A DNA stretch of 64,000 bases, from assembly GCF_020091405.1 (NCBI RefSeq), contig NZ_CP081903.1, positions 5,332,501-5,396,500 on the forward strand. The letters are read 5' to 3'. The DNA is from Bacteroides cellulosilyticus (GTDB lineage: Bacteria; Bacteroidota; Bacteroidia; Bacteroidales; Bacteroidaceae). This document shows, piece after piece, positions 25,625 to 33,971 of the stretch (positions are counted from its first letter, which is position 1; each line of letters starts with the position of its first letter). The notes below the pieces were generated by a model. The model did not search any database and was not told the origin of the DNA. It saw only the letters and a program-made list of their open reading frames with translations. A program made the translations under genes and the position numbers.

Positions 25625-25704
25625 CTACACCCTTTCCCCCTTAAGGCTACACCCTTTGCCTCGGATGGCTACACCATCCCGGGTAAAGGGTGTAGCCCTT
25701 TTTT
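25623..25704. repeat. 22-bp word array ending in a terminator (array D)
   Basis: Three direct units beginning (a/g)gctacacc at about 22-bp spacing (25623, 25645 and 25667) are followed by the inverted form GGGTAAAGGGTGTAGCC (25681-25697) and TTTTTT. The last arm can pair with either of the first two units, so the array also works as a rho-independent terminator for cbiK. Confidence 0.8.
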
Positions 25705-25752
25705 GTCCCCCTTTTTAGCCCCTTTTATGCCTGAAGTTTAAAGAATAGAGCG

Positions 25753-25761
25753 TATCTTTGC
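25753..25761 (+). promoter_or_regulatory. -7 promoter box of the corrin-ring operon
   Basis: TATCTTTGC, 21 bases before the ATG at 25782. The alternative TTG start at 25758 lies inside it. Confidence 0.6.
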
Positions 25762-25781
25762 ACGATAGAAATAAAAGCGAT

Positions 25782-27200
25782 ATGAAACAGCCTAAGATAA
25801 TAGTTGCCGGCATCGGTCCGGGCAGCGAACAAGACATCACGCCCGCAGTTCTCAGTGCGGTTCAAGAAGCGGATGTAGTAGTGGGATATAAATATTATTT
25901 CCAGTTTATCCAGCCTTATCTCCACCCTGAAACAGAATGTATAGATACGGGTATGAAGCGGGAACGCACTCGTGCGGAACAGGCATTTGAATTGGCGGAA
26001 CAGGGAAAAACGGTTTGCGTCATCAGTTCCGGCGATGCGGGGATTTATGGAATGACTCCGCTGATTTACGAGATGAAGCGGGAACGGAACAGCAACGTCA
26101 AAATAATTGCCTTGCCGGGCATCAGTGCTTTTCAGAAAGCGGCTTCACTGCTGGGTGCTCCTGTGGGACATGATTTCTGTGTGATTTCCCTTTCCGATCT
26201 GATGACACCGTGGGAACGGATCGAGCGTCGCATCCGTGCGGCAGCCATGGCTGATTTCGTAACGGCTGTATACAATCCGAAAAGCGAAGGGCGGTATTGG
26301 CAACTCTATCGACTGAAAGAGCTGTTTCTCGCAGAAGGACGCGCTCCGGAGACTCCGGTAGGTTATGTACGCCAGGCCGGACGGGAAGAACAGGAAGTGC
26401 ATCTGACGACACTCGCTGATTTCAATCCCGAAGAAGTGGATATGTTTACAGTCATCCTGATCGGTAACTCGCAGTCTTATGCGTGGAACGGCAAGTTCAT
26501 TACTCCCCGGGGATATTATAACCGTCCGGATAAAGATGAACAACCGACTAAGGGGATAGGTCAGGACATTATGATACAAAGTTTCCGGACCATTGAGTCG
26601 GAACTAAAGAATAAGAATATTCCTCTGGATCATAAATGGGCTTTGCTGCACGCCATCCATACCACGGCCGATTTTGAAATGGAAAAGCTGCTGTATACGG
26701 ACAAAGGTGCTGTGGAAAAGCTTTATCAGAAAATAGCGGACGGTCGGTTGAAAACGATTGTTACGGATGTGACGATGGCTGCCAGTGGTATCCGCAAAGG
26801 AGCTTTACAACGGCTGGGAGTAGAAGTGAAATGCTATCTTTCCGATGAACGTGTAGCGGCAATGGCAGCGGAAAAAGGGATCACCCGTACACAAGCCGGT
26901 ATACGTCTGGCGGTGGAGGAACATCCGGATGCCTTGTTCGTATTCGGTAATGCGCCGACGGCTTTGATGGAACTTTGTGATCTGGTACGTAAAGGAAAGG
27001 CTGCACCAAGCGGTATTATTGCCGCGCCTGTGGGTTTTGTACATGTACAGGAATCCAAGCACATGGTGAAGCCGTTCATGGAAATACCCAAACTGATAGT
27101 GGAGGGACGAAAAGGAGGAAGTAATTTGGCTGCAACGCTGGTGAATGCAATCTTGTGCTACAATGATGCGGAACAGTTAAGGCCGGGACGGGATGTATAA
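25782..27200 (+). CDS. CobJ/CbiH precorrin-3B C17-methyltransferase fused to CbiC precorrin-8X methylmutase
   Basis: Residues 1-245 are a tetrapyrrole methylase: IIVAGIGPGSEQDITP at the start, VCVISSGDAGIYGM and a central VYNPKS typical of CobJ/CbiH, which contracts the ring and methylates C17 using SAM. Residues 265-472 match CbiC/CobH, the methyl-shifting mutase: HAIHTTADFEM, TDVTMAASGI and a C-terminal GFVHVQESK. The fusion joins two non-adjacent steps of the pathway. It is the first gene of a five-gene rightward operon; the next gene is 11 bp downstream. Confidence 0.93.
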   Translation: MKQPKIIVAGIGPGSEQDITPAVLSAVQEADVVVGYKYYFQFIQPYLHPETECIDTGMKRERTRAEQAFELAEQGKTVCVISSGDAGIYGMTPLIYEMKRERNSNVKIIALPGISAFQKAASLLGAPVGHDFCVISLSDLMTPWERIERRIRAAAMADFVTAVYNPKSEGRYWQLYRLKELFLAEGRAPETPVGYVRQAGREEQEVHLTTLADFNPEEVDMFTVILIGNSQSYAWNGKFITPRGYYNRPDKDEQPTKGIGQDIMIQSFRTIESELKNKNIPLDHKWALLHAIHTTADFEMEKLLYTDKGAVEKLYQKIADGRLKTIVTDVTMAASGIRKGALQRLGVEVKCYLSDERVAAMAAEKGITRTQAGIRLAVEEHPDALFVFGNAPTALMELCDLVRKGKAAPSGIIAAPVGFVHVQESKHMVKPFMEIPKLIVEGRKGGSNLAATLVNAILCYNDAEQLRPGRDV

Positions 27201-27211
27201 ATTCAACAACT

Positions 27212-28558
27212 ATGAAACGAAACTTTATCATCATAGGCATGGACGACAACCGGGAACCTTTCTTCCCGCCCGAAGTGCTGCGGCACATCCGGGAAGGAAA
27301 AGTTTTCTCCGGCGGCTTGCGGCATCGGGAGATTGTAGAGAAGTTACTTCCGGAAGGTGCGGAATGGATTTCTATAACAGTTCCACTGGATAACGTCTTT
27401 GCCCAATACGAAAACATTTTTGCAGACTTTGAGAAGAAGGCTTCCGATGCATCTATTGTCGTATTTGCATCCGGAGATCCCCTGTTTTTCGGCTTCGCCA
27501 ATACGGTAAAACGAAAACTGCCCGATGCAAAGATACGCCTCTACCCGGCTTTCAATTCCCTGCAAACATTAGCGCACAGACTGGTGATGCCTTACGACGA
27601 TATGCGTACCGTCTCCCTGACAGGACGCCCGTGGCAGGAACTGGACAAAGCACTCATAGAACATGCCCACAAAATAGGTGTACTGACAGATCGGGAGCAT
27701 ACCCCTGCCACTATCGCCGCGCGGATGTTGGAATATGGATACACCGATTACACGATGTACATCGGTGAGCACCTCGGCAATCCCGAACGCGAGCGCATTC
27801 GTCGGATGAATCTTGAAGAGGCCTCAGAAGAGGCCTTCGAGCACCCCAACAACCTGCTGCTCTATGCAGACACCCTGCATAGGTCTATGCAGACACCCTA
27901 CACAGGCCTATGCAGACACCCTGCACAGGTCTATGCAGACACCCCGCACAGGTCTATGCAGACACCCTGCATAGATCGACGCAAACGCCCAGAGTTCAGG
28001 GATCACCTCGTCCGCCCCTTCGGTCTTCCCGACGAAGAATTCGCCCACTTGGACGGACGTGCCCGCATGATTACCAAAGCTCCGATCCGCCTCCTTACCT
28101 TGCAGGCATTGGAACTGAATCGCCGCCGTGTCTTTTGGGACATAGGTTTCTGCACAGGCTCTGTATCCATCGAAGCCCGCCTGCAATTCCCGCATCTTAC
28201 GGTTGTTTCGTTCGAGAAACGTCCCGAAGGAGAAGAACTGATGCGCATCAACTCCCGCCGTTTCGGTGCGCCGGGAATCACAGCCTTAATCGGAGACTTC
28301 CTGCAAACCGAACTGGAAGATCTCCCCCCTCCCGACGCTGTCTTCATCGGCGGGCACGGCGGAAAATTAGAAGATATACTGGTACGCCTGAAAGAAGTAT
28401 TGCAACCCGGCGGTTGCATCGTCTTCAACTCCGTATCCCCAAATAGCAGGGAATTGTTCCGCAAAGGGGCAGAAAACGCAGGAATGTCTCTGCAACCCTC
28501 CCTGCACATCGCACTCAATGATTATAACCCGATAGAAATAATGAAAGTAACCTTATGA
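27212..28558 (+). CDS. cbiET: CbiE-CbiT bifunctional precorrin methyltransferase (CobL type) with repeat-made linker
   Basis: Residues 1-215 are the CbiE C5-methylase (FIIIGMDDN, IVVFASGDPLFFG, YIGEHLGNPERE). Residues 260-448 are the CbiT C15-methylase/decarboxylase with a Rossmann SAM site (VFWDIGFCTGSVSIEA, and FIGGHGGKLEDIL). Between them, about residues 217-255, the linker is encoded by five tandem 23-bp repeats, read in all three frames because 23 is not a multiple of 3. The frame stays open and both domains look intact. The stop overlaps the next start (ATGA at 28555-28558), indicating translational coupling. Confidence 0.92.
   Translation: MKRNFIIIGMDDNREPFFPPEVLRHIREGKVFSGGLRHREIVEKLLPEGAEWISITVPLDNVFAQYENIFADFEKKASDASIVVFASGDPLFFGFANTVKRKLPDAKIRLYPAFNSLQTLAHRLVMPYDDMRTVSLTGRPWQELDKALIEHAHKIGVLTDREHTPATIAARMLEYGYTDYTMYIGEHLGNPERERIRRMNLEEASEEAFEHPNNLLLYADTLHRSMQTPYTGLCRHPAQVYADTPHRSMQTPCIDRRKRPEFRDHLVRPFGLPDEEFAHLDGRARMITKAPIRLLTLQALELNRRRVFWDIGFCTGSVSIEARLQFPHLTVVSFEKRPEGEELMRINSRRFGAPGITALIGDFLQTELEDLPPPDAVFIGGHGGKLEDILVRLKEVLQPGGCIVFNSVSPNSRELFRKGAENAGMSLQPSLHIALNDYNPIEIMKVTL
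27862..27976 (+). repeat. Five tandem 23-bp repeats inside cbiE-cbiT (array E)
   Basis: The unit is ctatgcagacaccctgcacagg plus one base, with one to three differences between copies. Each unit contains TGCA boxes that can fold back (TATGCA...TGCATA in the first). It encodes the inter-domain linker, giving LYADTLHRSMQTP-like words in shifting frames. Confidence 0.9.
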
Positions 28559-30393
28559 ATAAAAATAACGAGAGCCACCCTATGAAGGTAGCTATTATAC
28601 TGATTTCCGAAAGCAGTCTGCCCATTGCGCGAACGCTGAGTAACGAGTTTCCCGACTCCGAAATAATCACCACGACTCCTGCACCCGACTGCACATACGT
28701 TTCTTTTTACGAAGAATTTATGGCTCTGTCTTTCCATCGCTACGATGCCTTTATTTTCATAGGTGCCATGGGCATCTGCGTCCGCACCATCGCCCCGCAT
28801 GTGAAAGATAAACATACAGATCCCGCCGTGATCTGTGTAGACAGCACTGGCCGCTATGCCGTTTCCGTCCTCTCGGGACACATCGGAAAGGCCAACGAAA
28901 TGACGGAAAACATCGCCCACATTCTCGGCGCCGAACCTGTCATCACCACCCAAAGCGACCGCACCGGACTCTGGGCACTGGACACCCTGGGTGATAAATT
29001 TGACTGGGCCGCCATTCCCGGTGAGACGGAATACGGTATGATGAATAACATCATCAGCCTTTTCGTGAAGAAAGTTCCCACCGCCCTCTTCCTCGAAGTG
29101 CGCGATCAGGGAACGGAATATCTGGAAAAGACCTGCCCGCCACACGTGGATATACATTACGGCTTATTCCGGGATATAGACCTCAGCCGTTACCAGCTGG
29201 TCATACTCGTCACTCCTTTCCTGCACAATACGCATGACACCCCTGCGCTCTTTTATGTGCCCAAGGTATTGCATGTCGGCGTAGGTCTGGCACATCAGGC
29301 AGGTCCCGTGCATGACATCGTTGAAAACATCCTTGGTACGATGATTAACAATACCTTCATGCCCCGTGCCGTAAAGTACATCGCCACCATTAACGAGAAA
29401 CGCGACGAACCGGTCATTAAAGAACTGGAACGTGCCTATCAGATACGCTATTACAGTGCGGAGGAACTGAAAGAAATCTCCGTCCCCAACCCCAGTCCGG
29501 TAGTAGAGAAGCACATGGGTACACCCAGCGTTTCCGAAGCCGCCGCTTTTCTTTCCGCCAACGGTGGTGAGCTGCTGCTGGACAAACAAAAAGGCGGAAA
29601 CTACACCATGGCCATAGCCATCGAAAAGGGGGTGCTCCGCTACCACGGACATATCGAAATCGTCGGCGCAGGTCCGGGTGATCCCGACCTCATCTCCGTG
29701 CGTGGAAGGCAAATGCTGGAGAAGGCAGATCTTATCCTCTACGCCGGCAGTCTCGTCCCTCGCGAACTAACATTCTGTGCCAAACCGGGTGCTACGATAC
29801 GCAGTTCGGCTTCTATGGACTTGGAAGAACAGTTTGCACTAATGAAGAAATTCTATGATGAAGGCAAATTCATAGTTCGCCTGCATACGGGCGATCCCTG
29901 TATCTACGGCGCCATTCAGGAACAGATGAACTATTTCGACCAGCATCACATGAGTTATCACATCACCCCGGGCATTTCTTCCTTCCAGGCTGCTGCCGCT
30001 GCGCTGAAGTCTCAGTTTACCATTCCTGAGAAAGTGCAGAGCATCATCCTTACTCGGGGCGAAGGACGCACCCCCATGCCGGAACGCGAACAACTCCACC
30101 TGCTGGCACGCTCGCAAAGCACCATGTGTATCTTCCTCAGTGCCGGCATTGCCGAACAGGTGCAGGAAGAGCTCTTACAGGAATATCCCGAAACCACTCC
30201 CGTTGCCGTTTGCTACCACCTCACCTGGAAGGACGAGCGCATCTATCGCGGAGAGTTGAAGGACCTTGCAAAGATTGTGAAAGAGAACAACCTGACGCTC
30301 ACCACCATGATTGTCGTAGGTGAAGCCATCGACAACCGCGAAGGCCTTTCCCGCCTCTACGCCCATGAATTCAAACATCTCTTCCGCAGATAA
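28555..30393 (+). CDS. CbiG hydrolase fused to CbiF precorrin-4 C11-methyltransferase
   Basis: Residues 10-350 are CbiG, which opens the delta-lactone of cobalt-precorrin-5A: FIGAMGICVRTIAPH, VLSGHIGKANE and VGVGLAHQAG. Residues 360-612 are CbiF/CobM: EIVGAGPGDPDLISVRG, YAGSLVP, RLHTGDPCIYGA and ITPGISSFQAAAA. Both belong to the anaerobic, early-cobalt pathway. The ATG at 28555 overlaps the previous stop; a second ATG lies at 28582, just before the conserved core. A word array follows the stop. Confidence 0.93.
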   Translation: MNKNNESHPMKVAIILISESSLPIARTLSNEFPDSEIITTTPAPDCTYVSFYEEFMALSFHRYDAFIFIGAMGICVRTIAPHVKDKHTDPAVICVDSTGRYAVSVLSGHIGKANEMTENIAHILGAEPVITTQSDRTGLWALDTLGDKFDWAAIPGETEYGMMNNIISLFVKKVPTALFLEVRDQGTEYLEKTCPPHVDIHYGLFRDIDLSRYQLVILVTPFLHNTHDTPALFYVPKVLHVGVGLAHQAGPVHDIVENILGTMINNTFMPRAVKYIATINEKRDEPVIKELERAYQIRYYSAEELKEISVPNPSPVVEKHMGTPSVSEAAAFLSANGGELLLDKQKGGNYTMAIAIEKGVLRYHGHIEIVGAGPGDPDLISVRGRQMLEKADLILYAGSLVPRELTFCAKPGATIRSSASMDLEEQFALMKKFYDEGKFIVRLHTGDPCIYGAIQEQMNYFDQHHMSYHITPGISSFQAAAAALKSQFTIPEKVQSIILTRGEGRTPMPEREQLHLLARSQSTMCIFLSAGIAEQVQEELLQEYPETTPVAVCYHLTWKDERIYRGELKDLAKIVKENNLTLTTMIVVGEAIDNREGLSRLYAHEFKHLFRR

Positions 30394-30402
30394 GAAGGGA
30401 AT

Positions 30403-30501
30403 GATAATGTGATAAAGTGATAGGGTGATAAAGTGGCTGTATTATATATCACGGAGTGTTATCCCACTATCACTTTATCCCCCTATCACATTATCACATT
30501 T
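30403..30501. repeat. 8-bp word array with strand switch (array C)
   Basis: Four 8-bp units (gataatgt, gataaagt, gatagggt, gataaagt) are followed by a centre of about 33 bases and then four inverted units (tatcactt, tatccccc, tatcacat, tatcacat). The two halves can pair into a long stem between cbiG-cbiF and the next gene of the operon. Confidence 0.8.
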
Positions 30502-30524
30502 TGTTCAACTAAAACCTAAAAGTA

Positions 30525-32417
30525 ATGATATTAATATTAGGTGGAACCACCGAAGGGCGCATCGCTGCCCGTACCCTTGAAGAAGCCGGAAAACCATTCT
30601 ACTACTCTACCAAAGGAGACGAGCAGGAAGTAACTATGCACCACGGTATCCGCCTGCAAGGTGCCATGGACGAACTGGACTTGGAGCGCTGTTGCCGGGA
30701 ACATAACATTCAATTACTGGTAGACGCCGCCCACCCCTTTGCCATACAACTGCACCAGACCGTAGAGAAAGTAGCCCATACCCTGAACCTGCTTGTCATC
30801 CGATTCGAACGTATTTATCCGCCACGTGATGAAGAACACATCATCTGGTGCGAAGATTTTGAAGATGCCATCCGGCAAATCAGAAAAGAAGATATCTTCA
30901 CCCTCCTCGCTCTGACAGGCGTACAAAGCATCGCCAAGCTAAAGCCTCTCTGGCAGGAAAGTGCCTGTTGCTACTTCCGTATCCTTAACCGTGAGAGCTC
31001 CCGCCGCCTGGCCGAACGTGAAGGTTTTCCCGAAAAATATCTGCATTACTACCATGCAGGCGAAGACGAACGCATCCTGTTACAGCGACTTCACCCCGAA
31101 GCCATATTGATAAAGGAAAGCGGACTTTCCGGAGGATTCAATGAAAAAGTGGAAGCTGCCCTTCAGGAAGGTATCCGCATTTTTGCAATCCGTCGTCCGC
31201 CAATGCCCGGAAGTTTTATGATAGTGAACGGTGAGCATGGCCTACGCCGGATGATTGAAAAGCATCTGCCCGACTTTTATCCTTTGCGTAGTGGTCTGAC
31301 TACGGGTACTTGTGCAGCCGCAGCCGCTGTAGCTGCAACCTGGGATATTTTCAACGTTCAACGCCAGTCCCGTCCTGAAGAATTCCCCGTTATTCTCCCT
31401 AACGGAGAAACCATTTATGTTCCCGTCGAAGAGCAAGAACGCTACCCGCATCCCAGCTGTGTGAACGATGACTGGATGCTGGAAGCAGATGCCACTGTCA
31501 TCAAAGATGCAGGTGATGACCCCGATGTAACCAATGGCATGCAAATCAAGGCCAATGTTGCCCTACCTTTCCGTTTTGACGATCCAACACCCGCAGAACT
31601 TGGAGCTGATGATTATACCGTTATTGTCTGTGGAGGCGAAGGCATAGGCATTGTCACCTTATCCGGTTTAGGGCTGGAAGTAGGAGGACCTGCCATCAAC
31701 GTTACTCCCCGCAAAATGATTGAAAACAATGTAAAGGCATGCCTTCAACGACTTGGAATTTCCAAACACCCCAATCCTTTTGCCGTCACTATTTCCGTAC
31801 CGGGTGGCGAAGAGATAGCCCGACGGACTTTTAATCCCCGTTTGGGTATAGAGGGCGGTATTTCTATCATCGGAACTTCGGGCATTGTGAAGCCTTTCTC
31901 TTCCGAAGCATTTGTAGATTCCATCCGCAAATCTATGGAAGTAGGTCGGGCAACAGGAAGTCCGCGCATCGTCCTTAATTCGGGTGCAAAGAGTGAAAAG
32001 TATGTCCGGGGATACTATCCCGAACTGCCTGCACAGGCATTTATTCATTACGGAAACTTCATTGGAGATACGATAAAGATTGCCGCAGATTTGGAAATCA
32101 AAGCGGTGACTTTGGGTATCATGATAGGAAAAGCCGTGAAGCTGGCAGAAGGCAATCTGGATACGCACAGCAAACAGGTGACGATGAATAAAGACTTCCT
32201 TCTGGATCTGGCCTTCAATGCGGGTTGTGGAGATGAAGTACCTGCCATTATTAAAAAGATAACACTGGCGCGAGAGTTGTGGACATTGCTCCCGGCAGAT
32301 GATTTGCAGGCCTTTTGCACCCATTTGCTTGAGTTGTGCCACCAGCATTGCGACCCGCTTCTGCCCGATGGAGAGCTGACCATTCTGCTCATTAGTGAAG
32401 AAGGGAAAATAATATGA
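30525..32417 (+). CDS. CbiJ precorrin-6A reductase fused to CbiD C1-methyltransferase
   Basis: Residues 1-245 are CbiJ/CobK: ILILGGTTEGRIAA at the start, LVDAAHPFA, and LIKESGLSGGFNEK near its end. It reduces (cobalt-)precorrin-6A with NADPH-type cofactor. Residues 260-630 are CbiD: the signature LRSGLTTGTCAAAAA, GGEGIGIVTLSGL, INVTPRKMI and IIGTSGIVKPFS. CbiD is found only in the anaerobic route, which confirms the early-cobalt pathway here. It sits 131 bp after cbiG-cbiF with array C in between, and overlaps the next gene by ATGA. Confidence 0.93.
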   Translation: MILILGGTTEGRIAARTLEEAGKPFYYSTKGDEQEVTMHHGIRLQGAMDELDLERCCREHNIQLLVDAAHPFAIQLHQTVEKVAHTLNLLVIRFERIYPPRDEEHIIWCEDFEDAIRQIRKEDIFTLLALTGVQSIAKLKPLWQESACCYFRILNRESSRRLAEREGFPEKYLHYYHAGEDERILLQRLHPEAILIKESGLSGGFNEKVEAALQEGIRIFAIRRPPMPGSFMIVNGEHGLRRMIEKHLPDFYPLRSGLTTGTCAAAAAVAATWDIFNVQRQSRPEEFPVILPNGETIYVPVEEQERYPHPSCVNDDWMLEADATVIKDAGDDPDVTNGMQIKANVALPFRFDDPTPAELGADDYTVIVCGGEGIGIVTLSGLGLEVGGPAINVTPRKMIENNVKACLQRLGISKHPNPFAVTISVPGGEEIARRTFNPRLGIEGGISIIGTSGIVKPFSSEAFVDSIRKSMEVGRATGSPRIVLNSGAKSEKYVRGYYPELPAQAFIHYGNFIGDTIKIAADLEIKAVTLGIMIGKAVKLAEGNLDTHSKQVTMNKDFLLDLAFNAGCGDEVPAIIKKITLARELWTLLPADDLQAFCTHLLELCHQHCDPLLPDGELTILLISEEGKII

Positions 32418-33217
32418 AACACCCTCAAATAATCCTCGTCACCGGTGCTTCTTCCGGTTTTGGAAGAGTCATTGCTACGCGGTTGGCTGCACAAGGACAT
32501 ATCGTTTATGGTTCCAGTCGGAAAGCATTATCCGATAATCCCGGCTTCAAAATGTTGCAATTGGATATTACTGATCCTGCATCGGTATTCAACGCCATAT
32601 CTACAATTCTGGAAGAGCAAGGCAGCATCGATGTACTTGTCAACAATGCTGGGATGGGCATCAGCGGAGCTATCGAACTCACTACCGAGGAAGAGATACA
32701 GCGCCAGATGAATACGAATTTCACGGGTGCCGTCCGTATGTGTGCAGCAGTACTGCCTTTCATGCGCAAAGCCGGACACGGACGAATCATAAATATCAGT
32801 TCCATCGCAGGCGTCTTTGCCGTTCCCTTTCAGGCTTTCTACAGTGCATCAAAGTTTGCGATTGAAGGGTATAGTGAAGCGCTTTATCAAGAAGTTAAGC
32901 CACTGGGTATACAAGTTTGCGTAGTCGAACCGGGAGATTTCCAGACTGGTTTCACAGCGCAACGGCAAGTGAGCCAGACTTCCCTCTCCCATGCGCAATA
33001 TGGGGAGAGTTTTGCAAAAGCCATGCGAAATGTAGAGCAGTCTGAAAACAATGGTTGCCGACCGGAAAAGTTAGGTCAAGCGATTTGCAAACTGGTAAAT
33101 AGCCGCCACCCTGCTTTCCGCACAAAGGTCGGTCCATGGGAGCAAGTATTCTTTGCACGCATCAAGCCTATGCTGCCGTTTAGTCTGGTAGATTGGCTGA
33201 TCAGGAAATTCTATTAG
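32414..33217 (+). CDS. Short-chain dehydrogenase/reductase
   Basis: A 267-residue classical SDR with the cofactor motif TGASSGFGRV near residues 9-18, NNAGMG, the catalytic Ser in INISSIAG and the YxxxK pair in YSASKFA (about residues 147-153). It overlaps the cbiJ-cbiD stop by 4 bp, so it is translated with the corrin operon, although no SDR step is known in ring synthesis. The C-terminal part (ARIKPMLPFSLVDWLI) is hydrophobic and may sit at the membrane. The substrate is unknown. Confidence 0.88.
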   Translation: MKHPQIILVTGASSGFGRVIATRLAAQGHIVYGSSRKALSDNPGFKMLQLDITDPASVFNAISTILEEQGSIDVLVNNAGMGISGAIELTTEEEIQRQMNTNFTGAVRMCAAVLPFMRKAGHGRIINISSIAGVFAVPFQAFYSASKFAIEGYSEALYQEVKPLGIQVCVVEPGDFQTGFTAQRQVSQTSLSHAQYGESFAKAMRNVEQSENNGCRPEKLGQAICKLVNSRHPAFRTKVGPWEQVFFARIKPMLPFSLVDWLIRKFY

Positions 33218-33246
33218 TTAGCAATTGTATGTAATCATATAATTTA

Positions 33247-33255
33247 TATCTTTGC
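33247..33255 (+). promoter_or_regulatory. -7 promoter box for the beta-barrel gene
   Basis: TATCTTTGC, 38 bases before the ATG at 33293. Confidence 0.55.
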
Positions 33256-33292
33256 GATCAAATAAACATCACCCCCTTACAAGGTTCAAGTA

Positions 33293-33970
33293 ATGAAACA
33301 GACTATTCTCACTATTTTCTTTGCAATCATAGCATTGGGAGCAAATGCCCAGTCCCCTATCTCCTTCCAAGTAAAAGCCGGAGTCGGTACCTCCAACTTC
33401 TATGGAGAAAATGTAGAAAGTGATACACGCATCGCCTACAAAGTAGGTGTCGGCATGAACTATGAACTCAACCGCACATGGGTGTTTCAACCATCACTGA
33501 ACTTCGTATCGATAGGTGCCCGTGAGGAAGTGGAATATGTAGGCAAAGTGAACATGAACGAGTTGTATATCCAGCTCCCCATCATGATGGCCGCCCGCCT
33601 CAACCTTGGAAAGAATTACAGTGCTTCCTTGAGTGTCGGTCCGTATATTGCCTATGGTGTAGGCGGAAAGACATCCGGTGAGATGGAGGAATATGATTAC
33701 AGTAGTGAATACAATCCTAACAGAAGCTACAGATTCCGCATAGATACTTTCGGTAACCGGATAGATGACAAAATGGGAAACAAACGCTTTGACGCCGGCC
33801 TTATGTTCGGCCTCAACATCGAATATCACAAATTCATATTCGGAGCAGAGCTTCAATTGGGAATGATCAAAGTAAACGACCAGCTGGATAATCTATTGCA
33901 ATCATCCGGCATTGAGAAATTCTCTCCCAAGAATCTCGCTTCGTTCTTCACCGTAGGATACCGGTTCTGA
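33293..33970 (+). CDS. Small outer-membrane beta-barrel protein (PorT-like)
   Basis: A signal peptide (residues 1-20, ending ANAQ) precedes an 8-10 strand beta-barrel with alternating aromatic residues, YGVGGKTSGE-type loops and a C-terminal aromatic residue (SFFTVGYRF), as expected for outer-membrane insertion. The length, 225 residues, fits the Bacteroidetes porT-like family of OmpA-sized barrels. The role is unknown. It has its own promoter and converges with the MATE gene, one base apart. Confidence 0.8.
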   Translation: MKQTILTIFFAIIALGANAQSPISFQVKAGVGTSNFYGENVESDTRIAYKVGVGMNYELNRTWVFQPSLNFVSIGAREEVEYVGKVNMNELYIQLPIMMAARLNLGKNYSASLSVGPYIAYGVGGKTSGEMEEYDYSSEYNPNRSYRFRIDTFGNRIDDKMGNKRFDAGLMFGLNIEYHKFIFGAELQLGMIKVNDQLDNLLQSSGIEKFSPKNLASFFTVGYRF

Positions 33971-33971
33971 T

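Noticed and set aside
27862..27976. Possible CRISPR array (regular 23-bp units).
   Set aside because: The units are directly adjacent with no unique spacers, lie inside a coding gene, and no cas gene is nearby.
27910..28446. 178-codon plus-strand frame overlapping cbiE-cbiT.
   Set aside because: It reads the CbiT region in a shifted frame, giving an Arg/Pro/Ser-rich product with no domain, while CbiT is intact in the main frame.
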